DNA of 64,000 nt from positions 4,564,076 through 4,628,075 of the forward strand of contig CM049309.1 in NCBI GenBank assembly GCA_026874595.1, in the 5' to 3' direction. The position numbers and the translations under genes are program-made. The notes below the pieces were generated by a model. The model was not told the origin of the DNA and did not search any database. It was given only the letters and a program-made list of their open reading frames with translations. This stretch comes from Sipunculus nudus (lineage: Eukaryota; Annelida; Sipuncula; Golfingiida; Sipunculidae). Shown one piece after another: positions 13,034-25,400 of this stretch; position 1 is the first letter of the stretch, and each line of letters starts with the position of its first letter.

Positions 13034-13725
13034 AATTATAAAAGAAGCATTCTCTAGTATCATAAAAATCAGATATATCTATCACGTGTGTGTTTTTTCA
13101 TCTTATTTGTTCATATTATCTAGTAAACCTTGTATCTGAAATACCTGAACACTATTTTCATAACCTGGAGTGGCAACAGGATTAGTGGTTTCGCTTTAAT
13201 ACATCATCATTTTCAACAGCTTTTCAAGTGTGTTTGTATGAGCCATGACACAGCTGATCCCAAGGTAATGCTGTGTGTGTAAACAACAGATAACTTGCGT
13301 CTGTCGCACACACCACACCTGTGCATTATTTGGCCAGCTGAGCACCTGGGGCCAAGAGAGGTTTCAAACTTTCAATAAAGGAATCATTTCTTAGATCTCA
13401 AGCTTTTCGTGAGTCATGACAGCTTCTTAGTAAATCTTTAACCAACTAGGTTAATCTTCTTTAAACATGTTGATAGCAACAAAATAAGCAGCCTGTGTGA
13501 GGTGATATCCATGCTTTATAAACTCTAGAGTCCGTACCAGTACCCGTGTCCGAATGTTTTTCCGGGATAACTTTTTATACAAGTAAAGCAGTGTAAACCT
13601 TTCTTGTCCAAAGGTTGCAGGAGCTATTCCGCCAACTACCTTGTCAAAATATGACAAAACAGGTTACAGTGTTTACGACTTATTCCTTGCCTGAGAACTG
13701 ATAATAAACAAGCCAGTCAAACTTA

Positions 13726-13785
13726 TGACGTCAGTTAATTGAAGGTGACGCGCGACCAATCACTGTGACGTCTTTGTGACGTCAC
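13726..13785. promoter_or_regulatory. CRE/CCAAT cluster
   Basis: Within 60 bp there are TGACGTCA at 13726 and 13777 (the second inside the palindrome GTGACGTCAC), TGACGTCT at 13766 and CCAAT at 13756. These are CREB/ATF and NF-Y type sites at typical promoter spacing. It lies in the long first intron of NF-YC or is an alternative promoter; no open frame next to it is convincing. Confidence 0.55.
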
Positions 13786-14480
13786 TGTTGTCTAACAAAC
13801 ACCAAACGCAGCCATAGACATGGAAAGTGTAACATGGAGGCCGGAATGTACTGTCCATCAGTGCTGGGAAGACGCCATTCACGGTATTTCAGCATAAATA
13901 ACGCAAAAGAGTCGCAAAGTTAATACATTTTATAACTTCTTTACACAAAATCGGCGGAATATCCGTTTATCTACTTCAGGCCAAAGGACATTTTAAAAGA
14001 ATATTTTTTAAATAATTATCGCAAAAAAACATGCGGACACGGGTTTTGGGACGGACTATAATTAAAGGATTATAGCTTCAGTTTACAAGGGCAGATAGGT
14101 GATTAGGCCCCTTGAAATTTTGCAGTGATATTTTTTAATATCAACCATCAATAAATCCAAGTCTGATCACTGTCACGGTACCCACTGACTTAGATAAAAA
14201 AAATTACTAACAATAATCAGTAAAAATAATACCAATATTATTCAGTAAAAATAATACCAAAAATATATATATATGTTATAAAAGATATGAAGACTGATAA
14301 ATGTGGTGTATATACAAATTAAGTTGAACCGCTGCCATTTTTTTCAACAAGGAAACAGATCTGTAAGTGGAGTCAGTGATCAACAAAAAACATTAGAACT
14401 GTTCCGTGAAAAATATTTTATAGAAATACCCCTAGATGGCAACAAAGAATTAAATAAAGGTGCTCGAGGTGTGTTGTCTT

Positions 14481-14597
14481 GATTGGTAACGCACATGTGG
14501 TGGATGGAATCCACAACAAAATCACTGACCAATGGCGTTGACAATGTATGGAGACGGTACACCAATCACTTGCCCCACCTGGCCATCCCTGGGCCAA
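14481..14597. promoter_or_regulatory. Cluster of four CCAAT boxes in the NF-YC 5' region
   Basis: CCAAT occurs on the minus strand at about 14481 (GATTGG) and on the plus strand near 14528, 14561 and 14593, spaced 32-47 bases. The cluster lies just downstream of the probable first exon of NF-YC, whose product binds this motif. Confidence 0.5.
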
Positions 14598-14662
14598 TCG
14601 GAGGCCGCCCCGCTTCAAGCTCATTCACTCATCCGTACACTTTGCTAATCGCTAAAACTTAC

Positions 14663-14842
14663 CTTTATTGCTATTAACACGTGTAAAATCGCTCGATTTG
14701 TTAGAACTGACAACTACACAGCTGCTTTACGGTGAACAAAGCTTGTCTTTTTCTACAAAATGGCAGAACGGGAACGTTTCGCTCAAAATCCCGCGGCTCC
14801 CAGCCATATCTCGCGAGATTTCCTTGTGGTAACTGACCGGAG
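14663..14842. promoter_or_regulatory. Probable divergent promoter of NF-YC with a non-coding first exon
   Basis: TCTCGCGAGA (14809-14818) is a known core motif of housekeeping CpG promoters. On the minus strand, about 45-50 bases further on, GCCATTTT (14757-14764) resembles a YY1 site. A strong donor then follows, AAG|GTAAGT at 14663/14662, giving a non-coding exon of about 100 bases that can splice to the NF-YC acceptor at 10908. On the plus strand a second strong donor, GGAG|GTGAGC at 14842/14843, suggests a transcript starting the other way. Transcription start sites are inferred. Confidence 0.55.
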
Positions 14843-14849
14843 GTGAGCG

Positions 14850-16610
14850 CCATCTGTTGAAGAAACATGTATTGATTTTGTTATCACTCACCTGTAAACA
14901 ATGCAGTGTTTTAAAACAAATGTCAATTTTTCTTATCCTAAAATCCTAAAAAATCGACAGAGAAGATTCTTTTACTTACCTTTTCTTAATAAAAAACTGT
15001 TTTTTTTTGTTTACTAACATTTTATCTGGGAGATTCTAATTTTAATAAACCGCAGTGCATTCTTACCATAGGCATAGATTACATGGGCGTATTAGTTAGA
15101 ATAATATAATTCTTTTACAGTTATAATTCTGGTTTTCTCAGTGTTCATGATCGGAGCTGATTCGAGCTGAGCTCACAGGCCGGGGGAGAGGATGACTTCT
15201 GTAACCAGGTATTGGGAAGGATGAGAAGTTTGTGTCCTCCTTGGAATGAAAATTCATGGAAATTAAAAATCAACAGTACCTTTTAACAATTTTTTGCTTT
15301 TTTGAAGAAACTGTATTGATTTTTAGTCATTTATAAAAGAAAATTAAAAATAAACTATACCAGTAACCCAATAACTGTTTGTAAACGGCTGGTTTGTTTG
15401 GTATACTAGTTGTTCGATATTAGGCTAGATATCTTACTTGGAATACTATTTGGTAGCAGGTTATAACCCCACCCCCATGCGAAAATTGGGAGCCCCCTAC
15501 AAATTGCTGGATACAGATGCCCCCACCCGATAATGCCCTTGCATTGCCTCGCGTCCAGCTATACAGTTCTAATTATTCAAAAACTAAGCCATTCACACGC
15601 ATGATTGGACAATAAGAATTCCATAGTGAAAATTAAAAAATGACAACCGTGCTCTTCTGGCGCCGTTGTCAAGGTTTCATGTAAAGGAAATAACATAATA
15701 ATTGTTTAAAAACAATGAGAATGCAAAATGTGAGTACATAATGTTATTGCATCAAATAAATCAACCGAGCAAAGTTCATATCACGTACATGTTTCAGATT
15801 CCCACTTCTTCAGCTAGATGTAAATGACTTTTATTCCCACGGTGCCTGTGATAATGCCATCTCACCCTTTTCCTTAAGATCATGCATGCATGCATGATAA
15901 ATAATTGTAACTTGGATTTTCTGTATATGGAAGACTGGCACATGTCATGCAGTCGATATACTAAATATAACAAACCCGAGGCAACGTATCAGTATAATTA
16001 TTACTTTAATACACATACATGGTTGAATCGCACCGTTGCGAGACTCGTTAACTATGCTTTTCCCTATTTTGTCATTAATATTATTATTATTTTTTTTTTT
16101 TGTAAATAAAAGTGTGGTGAAAATTTCTTTTTATTAAACAATTATAAAAGGAACTTACTGTAGATTTTCGCGGAAATGGCCAGCTCATGAACATATGGTT
16201 TTATAAAGAAAAAGAAACTGAACAAGTTGACATGTACACATATTAATTTTTATAATTGTTGAGAATCGGTTTCGTGAGACGGCAGGAGCATGTCAAATTG
16301 GTTAGCGTCAAAGTAAACAGCCGTGTCTTTCTTTTTACAGAATTTTCCGATTTATATTTGAAACTTTTTATATGGCTCCGATATATACACAGTGATTTCT
16401 ATATCGATATTATTGGCTGGGATGGTAACATTATCAACAAGTGACCCATGGGTCATGACGCTCAGCTGACTGGGAAGAGATTCACAAAAGGAAATTTTAT
16501 CATCAGAATGGTAGATACCCATTCAACTGAAGCATCAAACAGATAAACCAACAGGCCAAAATTTAGTCTGTATTTATATATCTGAAAAATAGAGAAAAAA
16601 TGTGTAAACT
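14850..16610. other. Intergenic, nothing recognised
   Basis: AT-rich sequence with short poly-T and poly-A runs. No gene, RNA or clear repeat was recognised. If the plus-strand donor at 14842 is used, this is intron of an unidentified transcript. Confidence 0.35.
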
Positions 16611-16617
16611 TTAATAA

Positions 16618-18229
16618 CTAGAATACGGGTAGCCGACAAGTGACTACGTGTATCTGCCAAAATCAGAGTGAAGTGAGGCATGGATTGAGTGGCAAGGGGA
16701 AACAGAGTGAGGTATGTTGCATATTAGCATGGATGTCTGCAGCCTAAATGTGTATGTAGGTTGTGCAACCTACCACAAATCCAGAAAGCTGTCCAAGTTG
16801 TATACATATGCAAAATTTTAGGCAGAAAAGTCAAACCACTACATGGATATGAGTGATTTTAGCCCATGGCAGACAAACAGACAGACGCTGTGCAAAAAGG
16901 GTTGCAGTTTTGTGTATGATAAAGACCTATGTGAGATCTAAACACAAGCACAATTTTGGCCCAATCGGTCAAATGGTTCCTGAGATATTAGCTTGGATGT
17001 GTGCAGCGTTAACTAGAATGTAGGTGGCGCCACCTGTCATAAAATCAAGAAAGCTATCCAGGATGTATAAACCTGCAAAATTTTAGGCAGTTATGTCAAA
17101 CCACTACAGAGAAATGAGTGATTTAGGCCACGGCAGACCAACAGACAGACGCTGTGCAAAATGTGCAAAAATGGTTGCAGGTGGCCCCTCCAGTTTTGTG
17201 TATGATAAAGACCTATGTGAGATCTATACACATGCAAAATTTTGGCCCAATCGTTCAAACGGTTCCCGAGATATGAGCTTGGATGTCTGCAGCATAAACT
17301 AGAATAAAGGTGGCGCCACCTCTCATAAAATCAAGAAAGCTATCCAGGATGTATAAAACTGCAAAATTTTAGGCAGATATGTCAAACCACTGCCAAGATG
17401 TGAGTGACTTTATTGCACGGCAGACAAACAGACAGACGCTGTGCAAAAATGGTTGCAGGTGGTGCCACCAGTTTTGTGTATGATAAAGAGCTATGTTAGA
17501 TCTATACACATGCAAAATTTTGGCCCGTTCGGTCAAAATGTTCCCGAGATATGAGCTTGGATGTCATCAGCGTGAACGTGAATGTAGGTGGTGCCACCTG
17601 TCATAAAATCAAGAAAGCTATCCAGGATGTATAAAACTGCAAAATTTTAGGCAGATATGTCAAACCACTGCCAAGATGTGAGTGACTTTATTGCACGGCA
17701 GACAAACAGACAGACGCTGTGCAAAAATGGTTGCAGGTGGCGCCACCAGTTTAGCGTATGATAAAGAGCTATATTAGATCTATATACATGCAAAATTTTG
17801 GCCCGATCGGTAAAACGGTTCCCGAAATATGAGCTTGAATGTCATCAGCGTGAATGAGAATGTAGGTGGCGCCACCTGTCATAAAATCAAGAAAGCTATC
17901 CAGGATGTATACGCATGCCGAATTTCAGGTGAATTAGTCAATTCACTGCAGAGATATGAGTGATTTTAACCAAAGGCAGAGGAACAGATGGACACTGTGC
18001 AAACATGGTTACAGGTGGCGCCACCATTTTTTGTGTATGTTATAGAGCTATCCAAGGGCTACATTAGTATAAATTTTATTTCCTGATCAGTCAAACGGTT
18101 CCCGAGATATGAGCTTGGAAAGCTGATAAAATCAAGTCCCAGAGGAGCTCTCTGGAAACGAACGCGGCAACGGCGGAGGAACCCGGTCAAAAACACAGTA
18201 TCCACAAAACTTCGTTTTGGCGGGTACAA
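16618..18229 (-). mobile_element. Satellite-carrying Helitron-like element, family 1, copy 2
   Basis: The end (CTAG 16618-16621 then T on the minus strand; hairpin arms 16629-16635 and 16641-16647, two mismatches) matches copy 1 at 4787. The interior is a tandem array in which the palindrome AGGTGGCGCCACCT or a variant falls at 17022, 17179, 17308, 17457, 17586, 17735, 17864 and 18013. After the first interval, spacings alternate 129 and 149, so the true unit is a dimer of about 278 bp. No coding capacity. Confidence 0.65.
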
Positions 18230-20255
18230 AAATACAGGTGGCTCCACCAGTCTGCAGAAACTAATAAAAACACTTACAAACATCAATATCCATGCAAAGA
18301 ATCATGGTGATCTCCCCATTAGTTGTTCAGATACTTCAGCTTTTGTATCAAATTGTCCATTATTCTGAGGGATACTTCGGAGTCCTATAGCTTGAAGGAT
18401 ATGGGTAACAGAGACCTAATTTTAAGTTTCCACAGGCACTTTTCATGGGCCTTCTTGCATGACAAGAATGAAGATTCTAGGTCCAGTTGTTGCGATTTGT
18501 ACCCTGTTGACAGATAACCACATCTTTAAAGGTATCAAAAAAAGAGAAAAAAAATCGTAAAAATTTGAAAAAATAGAGGTGGCGCACCCAGTCTGCAGAA
18601 ACTGATGGAACAGGTCATGATCAATATGTATGCCGAAAATCATGACCATCAGTGTTGTAGTTATTGAGATACTGCAGTTTTTGTATCAAATTTTCCATTA
18701 TTCTGGGGGGTAATTTGGAGCCATACAGCTTTAAAGAATATGGGTAACAGAGACCTAATTTCAGGTTTCCATGGAGACTTTTCATGGGTCTCCCTGTGTG
18801 TCAAGAATGAAGATTCTAGGTCCAGTTTTAATGATTTGTGCCCTGTTAACAGATGTTCTTAACTTTAAAGGTCTCAAAAATAGAGAAAAATTCGTAAAAA
18901 AAAACCCGAACAAATACAGGTGGTGCCACCAGTCTGCAGAAACTGATGAAACACTCCATGATCAATATCCATGAAAACAATTATGGTGATCTCTGCATTA
19001 GTTGTTCAGATACTTCAGCTTTTGTATCAAATTTTCCATCATTCTGAGCTGTACTTTGGAGTGCCATAGCTCAAAGGATATGGGTAACAGAGACCTAATT
19101 TCAGGTGTCCATGGAGACTTATCATGGGTCTCCCTGTGTGTCAACAATGAAGATTCTAGGTCCAGTCCTTACGATTTGTACCCTGTTGACAGAAAACTAC
19201 ATCCTGAAAGGTCTCGAAAATAGAGAAAAAAAAATTGTGAAAATTTGAAAAAATACAGGTGGCACCACCAGTCTGCAGGTACTGATGAAACACCTCTTGA
19301 TCAATATGTATGCCAAAAATCATGACCATCAGTGTTGTAGTTATTGAGATGTTGCAGTTTGTTTTTATCAAATTTTCCATTATTCTGGGGGGTTATTGGG
19401 AGCCCCCCATAGCTCAAAGGATATGGGTAACAGAGACCTTATTTCAGGTTTCCATGCAGACTTTTTATGGACCTCTCAGTGTGTCAAGAATGAAGATTCT
19501 AGGTCCAGTCTTTATGATTTGTGCCCTGTTAACAGCTGTTCACATTTTTAAATTCGTAAAAAATCGAAAAATTCAGGTGGCGCCACCAGTCTGCAAGAGT
19601 GATGGAACATCTCATGATCAATACGTATGCCAAAAATCATGACCATCAGTCAAGTAGTTAATGAGATATTGAAGTTTTTGTATGAAATTTTTGACTTTTC
19701 TGGGGGGTACTTTGGGGCCCCATAGCTCGAAGGATATGGGTAACAGAGATCTAATTTATGGTTTCCACGGAGACTTTTAATAGGTTTCTCAGTGTGTCGA
19801 GAATGAAGATTCTAGGTCCAGCGGTTACGATTTGTGCCACGTTAACAGATGACAGCATCTTTAAACGTCTCAAAAATAGAGGAAAAAATTGTAAAAAATC
19901 GAAAAATACAGGTGGCGCCACCAGTCTGCAGGAAGTGATGGAACATCTCATGATCAATATGTATGCCAAAAATCATGACCATCAGTCAAGTAGTTAATGA
20001 GATATTGAAGTTTTTGTATGAAATTTTTTACTTTTCTGGGGGGTACTTTGGGGCCCCATTGCTCGAAGGATATGGGTAACAGAGACCTAATTTCTGGTTT
20101 CCAAGGAGATTTTTCATGGACCTCTCAGAATCCCAAGTTACAAGGTTCTAGAGTCAGCGGTTACGATTTGTGCCTGGTTAACGGACGGACAGACGGACGA
20201 CGGACAAAGAGTGATCGCTATAGCTCAGATGACTTTCAGTCAGCTGAGCTAAAAA
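18230..20255 (+). mobile_element. Satellite-carrying element, family 3
   Basis: Six monomers of about 318-345 bp have the palindrome or a variant at 18236, 18577, 18918, 19257, 19575 and 19920. Each is followed by a CAGTCTGCAG block, except that the fifth reads CAGTCTGCAA. The array ends in GGACGGACAGACGG-type sequence and a strong hairpin (20221-20251: TAGCTCAG..TGACT, loop TTC, AGTCA..CTGAGCTA) with CTAA at 20249-20252. It abuts family 1 copy 2 directly. The same terminal hairpin occurs inverted at 41886-41914. Confidence 0.6.
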
Positions 20256-20524
20256 GGGCAAGAAATGTTTACAAGGATGGTAAATAAAATTAATGAATTT
20301 AAGGAATCTGGAAGATATCTCACATGACACATGTTATCAGGCAACACGGTGGAATATCTTGAGAGACGACGCTCACCCACTACGACAAAACCTTTGTAAG
20401 ACATCCCAGCCACCCTCCAACATTATAGTGGATTACCAACCATCACAGCTACGACAAAATAGACTGCCTTAAGGCCATCAATCTTGTGTTTGAGATATCT
20501 ACAAAAGGTGGAACGAAATAAAGC
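20256..20524. other. Intergenic, probable upstream part of a retroelement remnant
   Basis: The sequence looks like decayed coding DNA leading into the GIY-YIG remnant, but no domain could be recognised. Confidence 0.3.
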
Positions 20525-20960
20525 GGATGCAACTGCCGGAACAAATCAGAATGCCCCCTTAAAGGAGCATGCCTTCAAGCCGGCATTGTCTATGCCGCCA
20601 CGGTCAAAACGCCAACCACCGAGAAGACCCATATAGGACTTGCTGGTACCAATTTCAAATCACGGTACAGAAACCGCAAAAAAAATCATTTAATCACCAT
20701 AAACATGAAAAGATTCCGAACTCTCAAAGTACATTTGGCTACAGAAGGATCAAAACACCCCATATTTAATCAGCTGGCGGGTTTTTAAAAGCGCACCCCC
20801 GAGAAAGCTCCGCAATGGCACTTGTAATCTCTGCCTCGAAGAAAAGGTACAAATAGTAACATTCCCGAAGTCACAAAGGCTGAACAAAAGATCATTTCGA
20901 AATGCAGGCATAATCCTTATCCCCGAACATTCCCATCTGACCATGACTGAGTGCATCAAC
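20525..20960 (+). pseudogene. Decayed Penelope-like retroelement C-terminus with GIY-YIG nuclease
   Basis: In one frame from 20540 the translation reads CPLKGACL, then GIVYAATV, THIGLAGTNFKSRYRN. This is the pattern of the GIY-YIG endonuclease at the C-terminus of Penelope-like elements (CPL-x-CL, then GI-Y, then the YIGL-equivalent HIGL and the RYRNH-type motif). A stop occurs near 20787. The homology resumes in a shifted frame with CNLCLEEK and LNKRSF, also typical of this C-terminus. It is therefore broken by a stop and frameshift and is not a functional gene. A related GIY-YIG-carrying LINE is the alternative. Confidence 0.7.
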
Positions 20961-21060
20961 ACATGATTACATAACCGCACCAACCGTTGACAGATCACAT
21001 CTGAAGATTGCAAATTCATGAAAACACGTGTTAATGTGTAACTAAACATTTTCGTAAATG

Positions 21061-21065
<5 letters not shown>

Positions 21066-21134
<69 letters not shown>
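21066..21134. repeat. TA microsatellite, ~69 bp
   Basis: An uninterrupted run of alternating T and A. Confidence 0.95.
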
Positions 21135-21136
<2 letters not shown>

Positions 21137-21239
21137 TTATCCCACACCGCCCTAAACCATATAACAAATTTATTCTTGTCACGCCTGCATACCATATTAC
21201 TGTTAACAGTCTGAAATTCATCTGAACTCTAATTAAAGA

Positions 21240-21540
21240 GGTAGGTCTTTGCCCGTTGTCCATCCGTGCGACCGGCTACACAGTACCCACGTTAGCACGC
21301 TACGCACCATGAAATAAGGTTAGGGACGGCCCAAAAATTTCAGGACACTTTGAAAATTCCGGACGTCTTGGAAAACCTGAACGTACCGAAATTACAGGAC
21401 GTACCGTTAAATCGGGACAAATGATATTATCGCAGAATGCTATCGCCTCCTCATTTCGCGCGTTTCTGTGCATGCCTGAGGAAAGGTTCAATTCGACGCG
21501 TTTTTTTTTTCCAGGTCGCGGAAACGCGCCCGTTTCTGTA
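21240..21540. other. CpG-rich patch
   Basis: This interval holds many CpG dinucleotides (ACGT, CGCG, GCGC repeats) in otherwise CpG-poor DNA. It may be an unmethylated or regulatory region, or a young transposon fragment. The minus-strand frame of 63 residues here was not recognised. Confidence 0.35.
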
Positions 21541-22289
21541 AATACTAAATTACTAAATAGAAAATGTAAATACTAAATAACAGTATGTGTCAACATTATA
21601 ATATTTATTATACTTACCATTGAAATTATCATCGAATAATTACATTGGGTGTACATGGTGTTTAAACGTACAGCGATTTGCATCATGAAATGCAACTAAA
21701 CTACACGGTACATTTTAAAAATATTTGGCAAACAAGTATAATTAAAACATGCTCTTTCCAATGTTATGAACGATACGTTTCGGAAAATGGTCATTTGTTT
21801 ACCAAATACCTACCGATTTCACCCTTAACAGACATTTTGTATAAACATTGGTTTTCTTAAGCTTTTTTTAAAATTCCTCCACTAATTATAAGTAACTTTT
21901 CATTCATGAACGCAATGATTGAATTGTATATTTTTTTCTTCTCTGGCTTAGAATAACAAAACCAAATGTTTACTTTGATATAAACATTTTACCTTTTAAT
22001 ACCGATTTTACTGTTAATATAAATATGCTATCCCGTTATATTTATGTTAAATTGGCAATGGTTTATCCCACGGAATACAGGCATTTAAATAATGAAATTA
22101 AACAACTTTATTCAATACATAAAATGAGGAACTTATAATTCTGTATTTCTACTTTAAATATAAAATTAAAAGATTATAAATAGTCATTCTGTCATTATTG
22201 CCTTGCCAAAAAAAGGCCAAAACCCTGAAATAAAATTATCAGACCTGGTTGGTGAAAAAAATGTCAAACGGATGCTTCGTGTCATAAGA
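21541..22289. other. Intergenic, nothing recognised
   Basis: Very AT-rich sequence leading to the CC2D1 5' region. No feature was recognised. Confidence 0.35.
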
Positions 22290-22434
22290 AACACCGCAGA
22301 CAGAGGTGACCTCTGGCAGTCGAACGACGCATCAATTTTTCTTTGGTAAACCTGCGCATTCAAAACTTCCGGCAAACATCAACAGCTCATAATCATCTGG
22401 CAAGTGCCAATGACTGCACCGACCAAGTGAAGAC
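22290..22434 (+). promoter_or_regulatory. Probable CC2D1 promoter/5' UTR
   Basis: ACTTCCGG (22365-22372), an ETS-type site common at housekeeping start sites, lies about 65 bases before the CC2D1 start codon. There is no TATA box. An acceptor-like CAACAG at about 22380-22385 leaves open an upstream non-coding exon. Confidence 0.35.
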
Positions 22435-25400
22435 ATGAGCAAAGACAGAAATGATTCTAAAAAGGGGAAGGGTGCCGCACTTATGGCACAGGTAACATAT
22501 TATAGACTGACATTAACTCTGAACTGATAAAGGTTTCTAATAAAGTGATAAATGTTCAGTTCCAGTCGCCGGCAGTTGCTGAACTCGGAAACTAGCTGAC
22601 GCCCAGTGTTGATATGGGCGATAATATGAGTAATGTCCCATTTTTCTTTAACCTGGTTGTCATTAAATTTTTATTTAAAAAGATAAAATAAAAAATTAAC
22701 ATTCTAAACTGCCAGCATGGATTTCTTAATTGTGAAAAGCCCCAACATATCTTTCTCTTGAATGGGTTATAGTAATAAGTTTACTTTCAATATAAGAATA
22801 CAAGTAACTCTCCTTTGTGGTCGCCCCAAAATAATTCTGTAGATTTTCCGTCTGTCTGTCTATCCATTATATTCTATTACATGCACCCTCTCAGCAACCA
22901 TTCAAGTTATTGCCATGAAAAATTTGCCAACACCCATGAGAAGTTGTGTGCTTTTGCACTATCAAATTTAGACCCATCAAAATCCAATATGGTTGCAAAG
23001 CCGGTCCCCCAAAACACTAGTGTTTTAGGAAGTTCTGATGAACCGGCTGACTAGTGCTATATCAGCCCTCTGACATAATGACCAGATTACTTGCTGTCAG
23101 AGTGCCTTTACATCTAGGTCTGAGGAACACATTATAAGGCCCAATGAGGATGCAAATATTTTTGTCCTTTATGACAATGCATCATGGCCTACAGGTACAC
23201 TGTCAATTGACATAAACCAGACTAATTGTTAGCATTTTAAGTGTACTTTCTAACAACATCAAACATGAACGAGAAAAGTTCCGTTTTAACTCAACCTATT
23301 GGTAAACCTCTCACATTTTTGTTGAATTTCTGACCACATGAATACAGGCATGGCTCACACAGGTTTCAAGATGCAGCCAACTTGTATGTGACACAAGATA
23401 TGACTGGTTACCATAGAGACGGGGTTTCAGTTTGGGTTGTGAGTTCACAAACATGTATTCTCTCATGTTGATTCATCATGCAACTGGATGGAAGCCCACT
23501 GCGATGCATTCCTCGGTATTGCCTGTATCACAACTCAAGTAGGCTTACCAACCCAATTATCATTGCCTAGTGCCTACTGATTGGGGGTTGTTATGGCTAC
23601 CATGGTACTGGCTGACACGGCAGCCATTTATGCCAGCTGTGTCACTTCCCCCAGTGGGGCAAGATGCATTTAAGCTGAGAACTTGTCTGGTGTACAAAAC
23701 ACTTGTTTTCTTTCATTTAATGAAGTATTGGCACAATACTGCATTGGTGTCAGTTTTTCGCTTCAAATTTGAATTAAAAAGATTGTCTCATGCAGTTCAT
23801 GAGAGGTACCAAAACACTGGTGTTGTGGGTGTGTTAGATGACCAGTGCAAGGCAGCAGTCATAGAAAACCATTGAAGCACATTGTCACAAGAATAATTGA
23901 AAATTTGGGCAAAGACTGGCATGCAGAAGAGGTCCCCCAAAACACTGTTGTTTAGGGTACCTGTGATGAAACACCACAAACACTCATTTAACTTTAGATT
24001 TGAAGCCAAAAACTGACATCAGTTGATGATTAATTATCTGAATAATTTCATAAAAGACTACCTGATACATTTGTGCAATAGCACTCAGGAGAACTCTGCA
24101 AAACACCCACTTAAAAAAAGTAGGGGAAGACTTACATTTATCATATTAATATATTCACCTTTTGAATTGTTGTCATATAATTATAGAATGGATTGTAAAG
24201 TTAAATCCAAGTAAGTACCGGTAATATATTCTTGCATATAATTATTTCAGATGGGGCTCGGAGACATGTCATCTATGGAGCATGAGATATATGGAGACCT
24301 TGAGAATGATGATGAATTAGAAAGAGAACTGGCGCTTCTTCAAGGGAAAGATGTCCCACCAAGAAGCAAACAAGAAGATCGTTAGTATTGTCCAGCAATT
24401 TTACTTTGTCTTGGTTTTCAGTATTTCTTGTGTATCTTATGACAGGTTATTTAGAATAAAGGTCTTTTAACTAAATTCCAGAAAGGAAAAACAGTCTGTT
24501 TAAACAGTTTATAATACCCTTTGCAGACATATTCAGTTTACATGTATGCTTATGCAGTACATTTCAATTGCTCACTCTGGGGATTGGAAATGCATATGCA
24601 TGGTCACAGATGGGAGAATTCAACACTTTGACTTCTGTTATAAGGTATTATCTGGTACTCTGGTAGTGCTTTACTATATCCTGGATTTTGATGCTTAGTT
24701 TTATGGAATCACTCAAAGAGAATATAATGTGTTTGATTCATTGCTGCATTTACATACGTACAGCATATACATTAGCATACATATAAATTTAATCACACGG
24801 GTCTGTTTTCACATACATACCACATATGCATACTTTCAGTAGATGCATATAAGGAATGCTAGCTTTAGACATGTGTAACTTGATTCTGCAACCTCCACAC
24901 AGTTGCCCACATCGCAGAGCTGGACCAGATGATAGCGTCAAGCATGAAGGATGTGGGGGATGATGACATCTCTGACGTGGATGAGAATGATGAAGAATTG
25001 CTGGTAAATGTACAACATTTGTCCCTACTAACTTTGTAAACCTGAGGCGGTCAAGTGTGTAAAAGCTGTTATGGTTGACGGTAGAAAATCAGACCCATGT
25101 ACTTTGTTGTACAGGGTTCCCAAGGGATCTGTGTTAGGACCTATTTTGTTCACTTTATATTTACAACCCCTATCTAGCATAATATCTGCACATGATTGTT
25201 ACTTTCATAAGTATGCTGATGACACTGAACTGTCAAAAAGTAGTCAACCAGGTGAGTTCAGCTCTGTCCAGTTAAGCATACAAGCTTGTATTAAGGATAT
25301 ACTATCATGGATGACCAGCAACAAATTTAAATTGAATACTGACAAGACTGAAATTATGCCTGTCGGATCTAAACCTCTTCTAAGGATGACTGACAGTGAG

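Noticed and set aside
13451-13657. Minus-strand 68-residue frame next to the CRE cluster
   Set aside because: Its first codon is TTG, an in-frame stop lies just upstream, no clear acceptor precedes it and the translation matches no family I recognise.
1-14660. miR-30-type microRNAs, which lie in a vertebrate NF-YC intron
   Set aside because: No stretch with the seed and a matching hairpin was found on the minus strand.
4787-20255. CRISPR-like array
   Set aside because: Repeats are long, directly tandem monomers without unique spacers, in animal DNA.
21300-21491. 63-residue minus-strand frame in the CpG-rich patch
   Set aside because: No recognisable domain, and the repeated GGACGT-like motif suggests low complexity.
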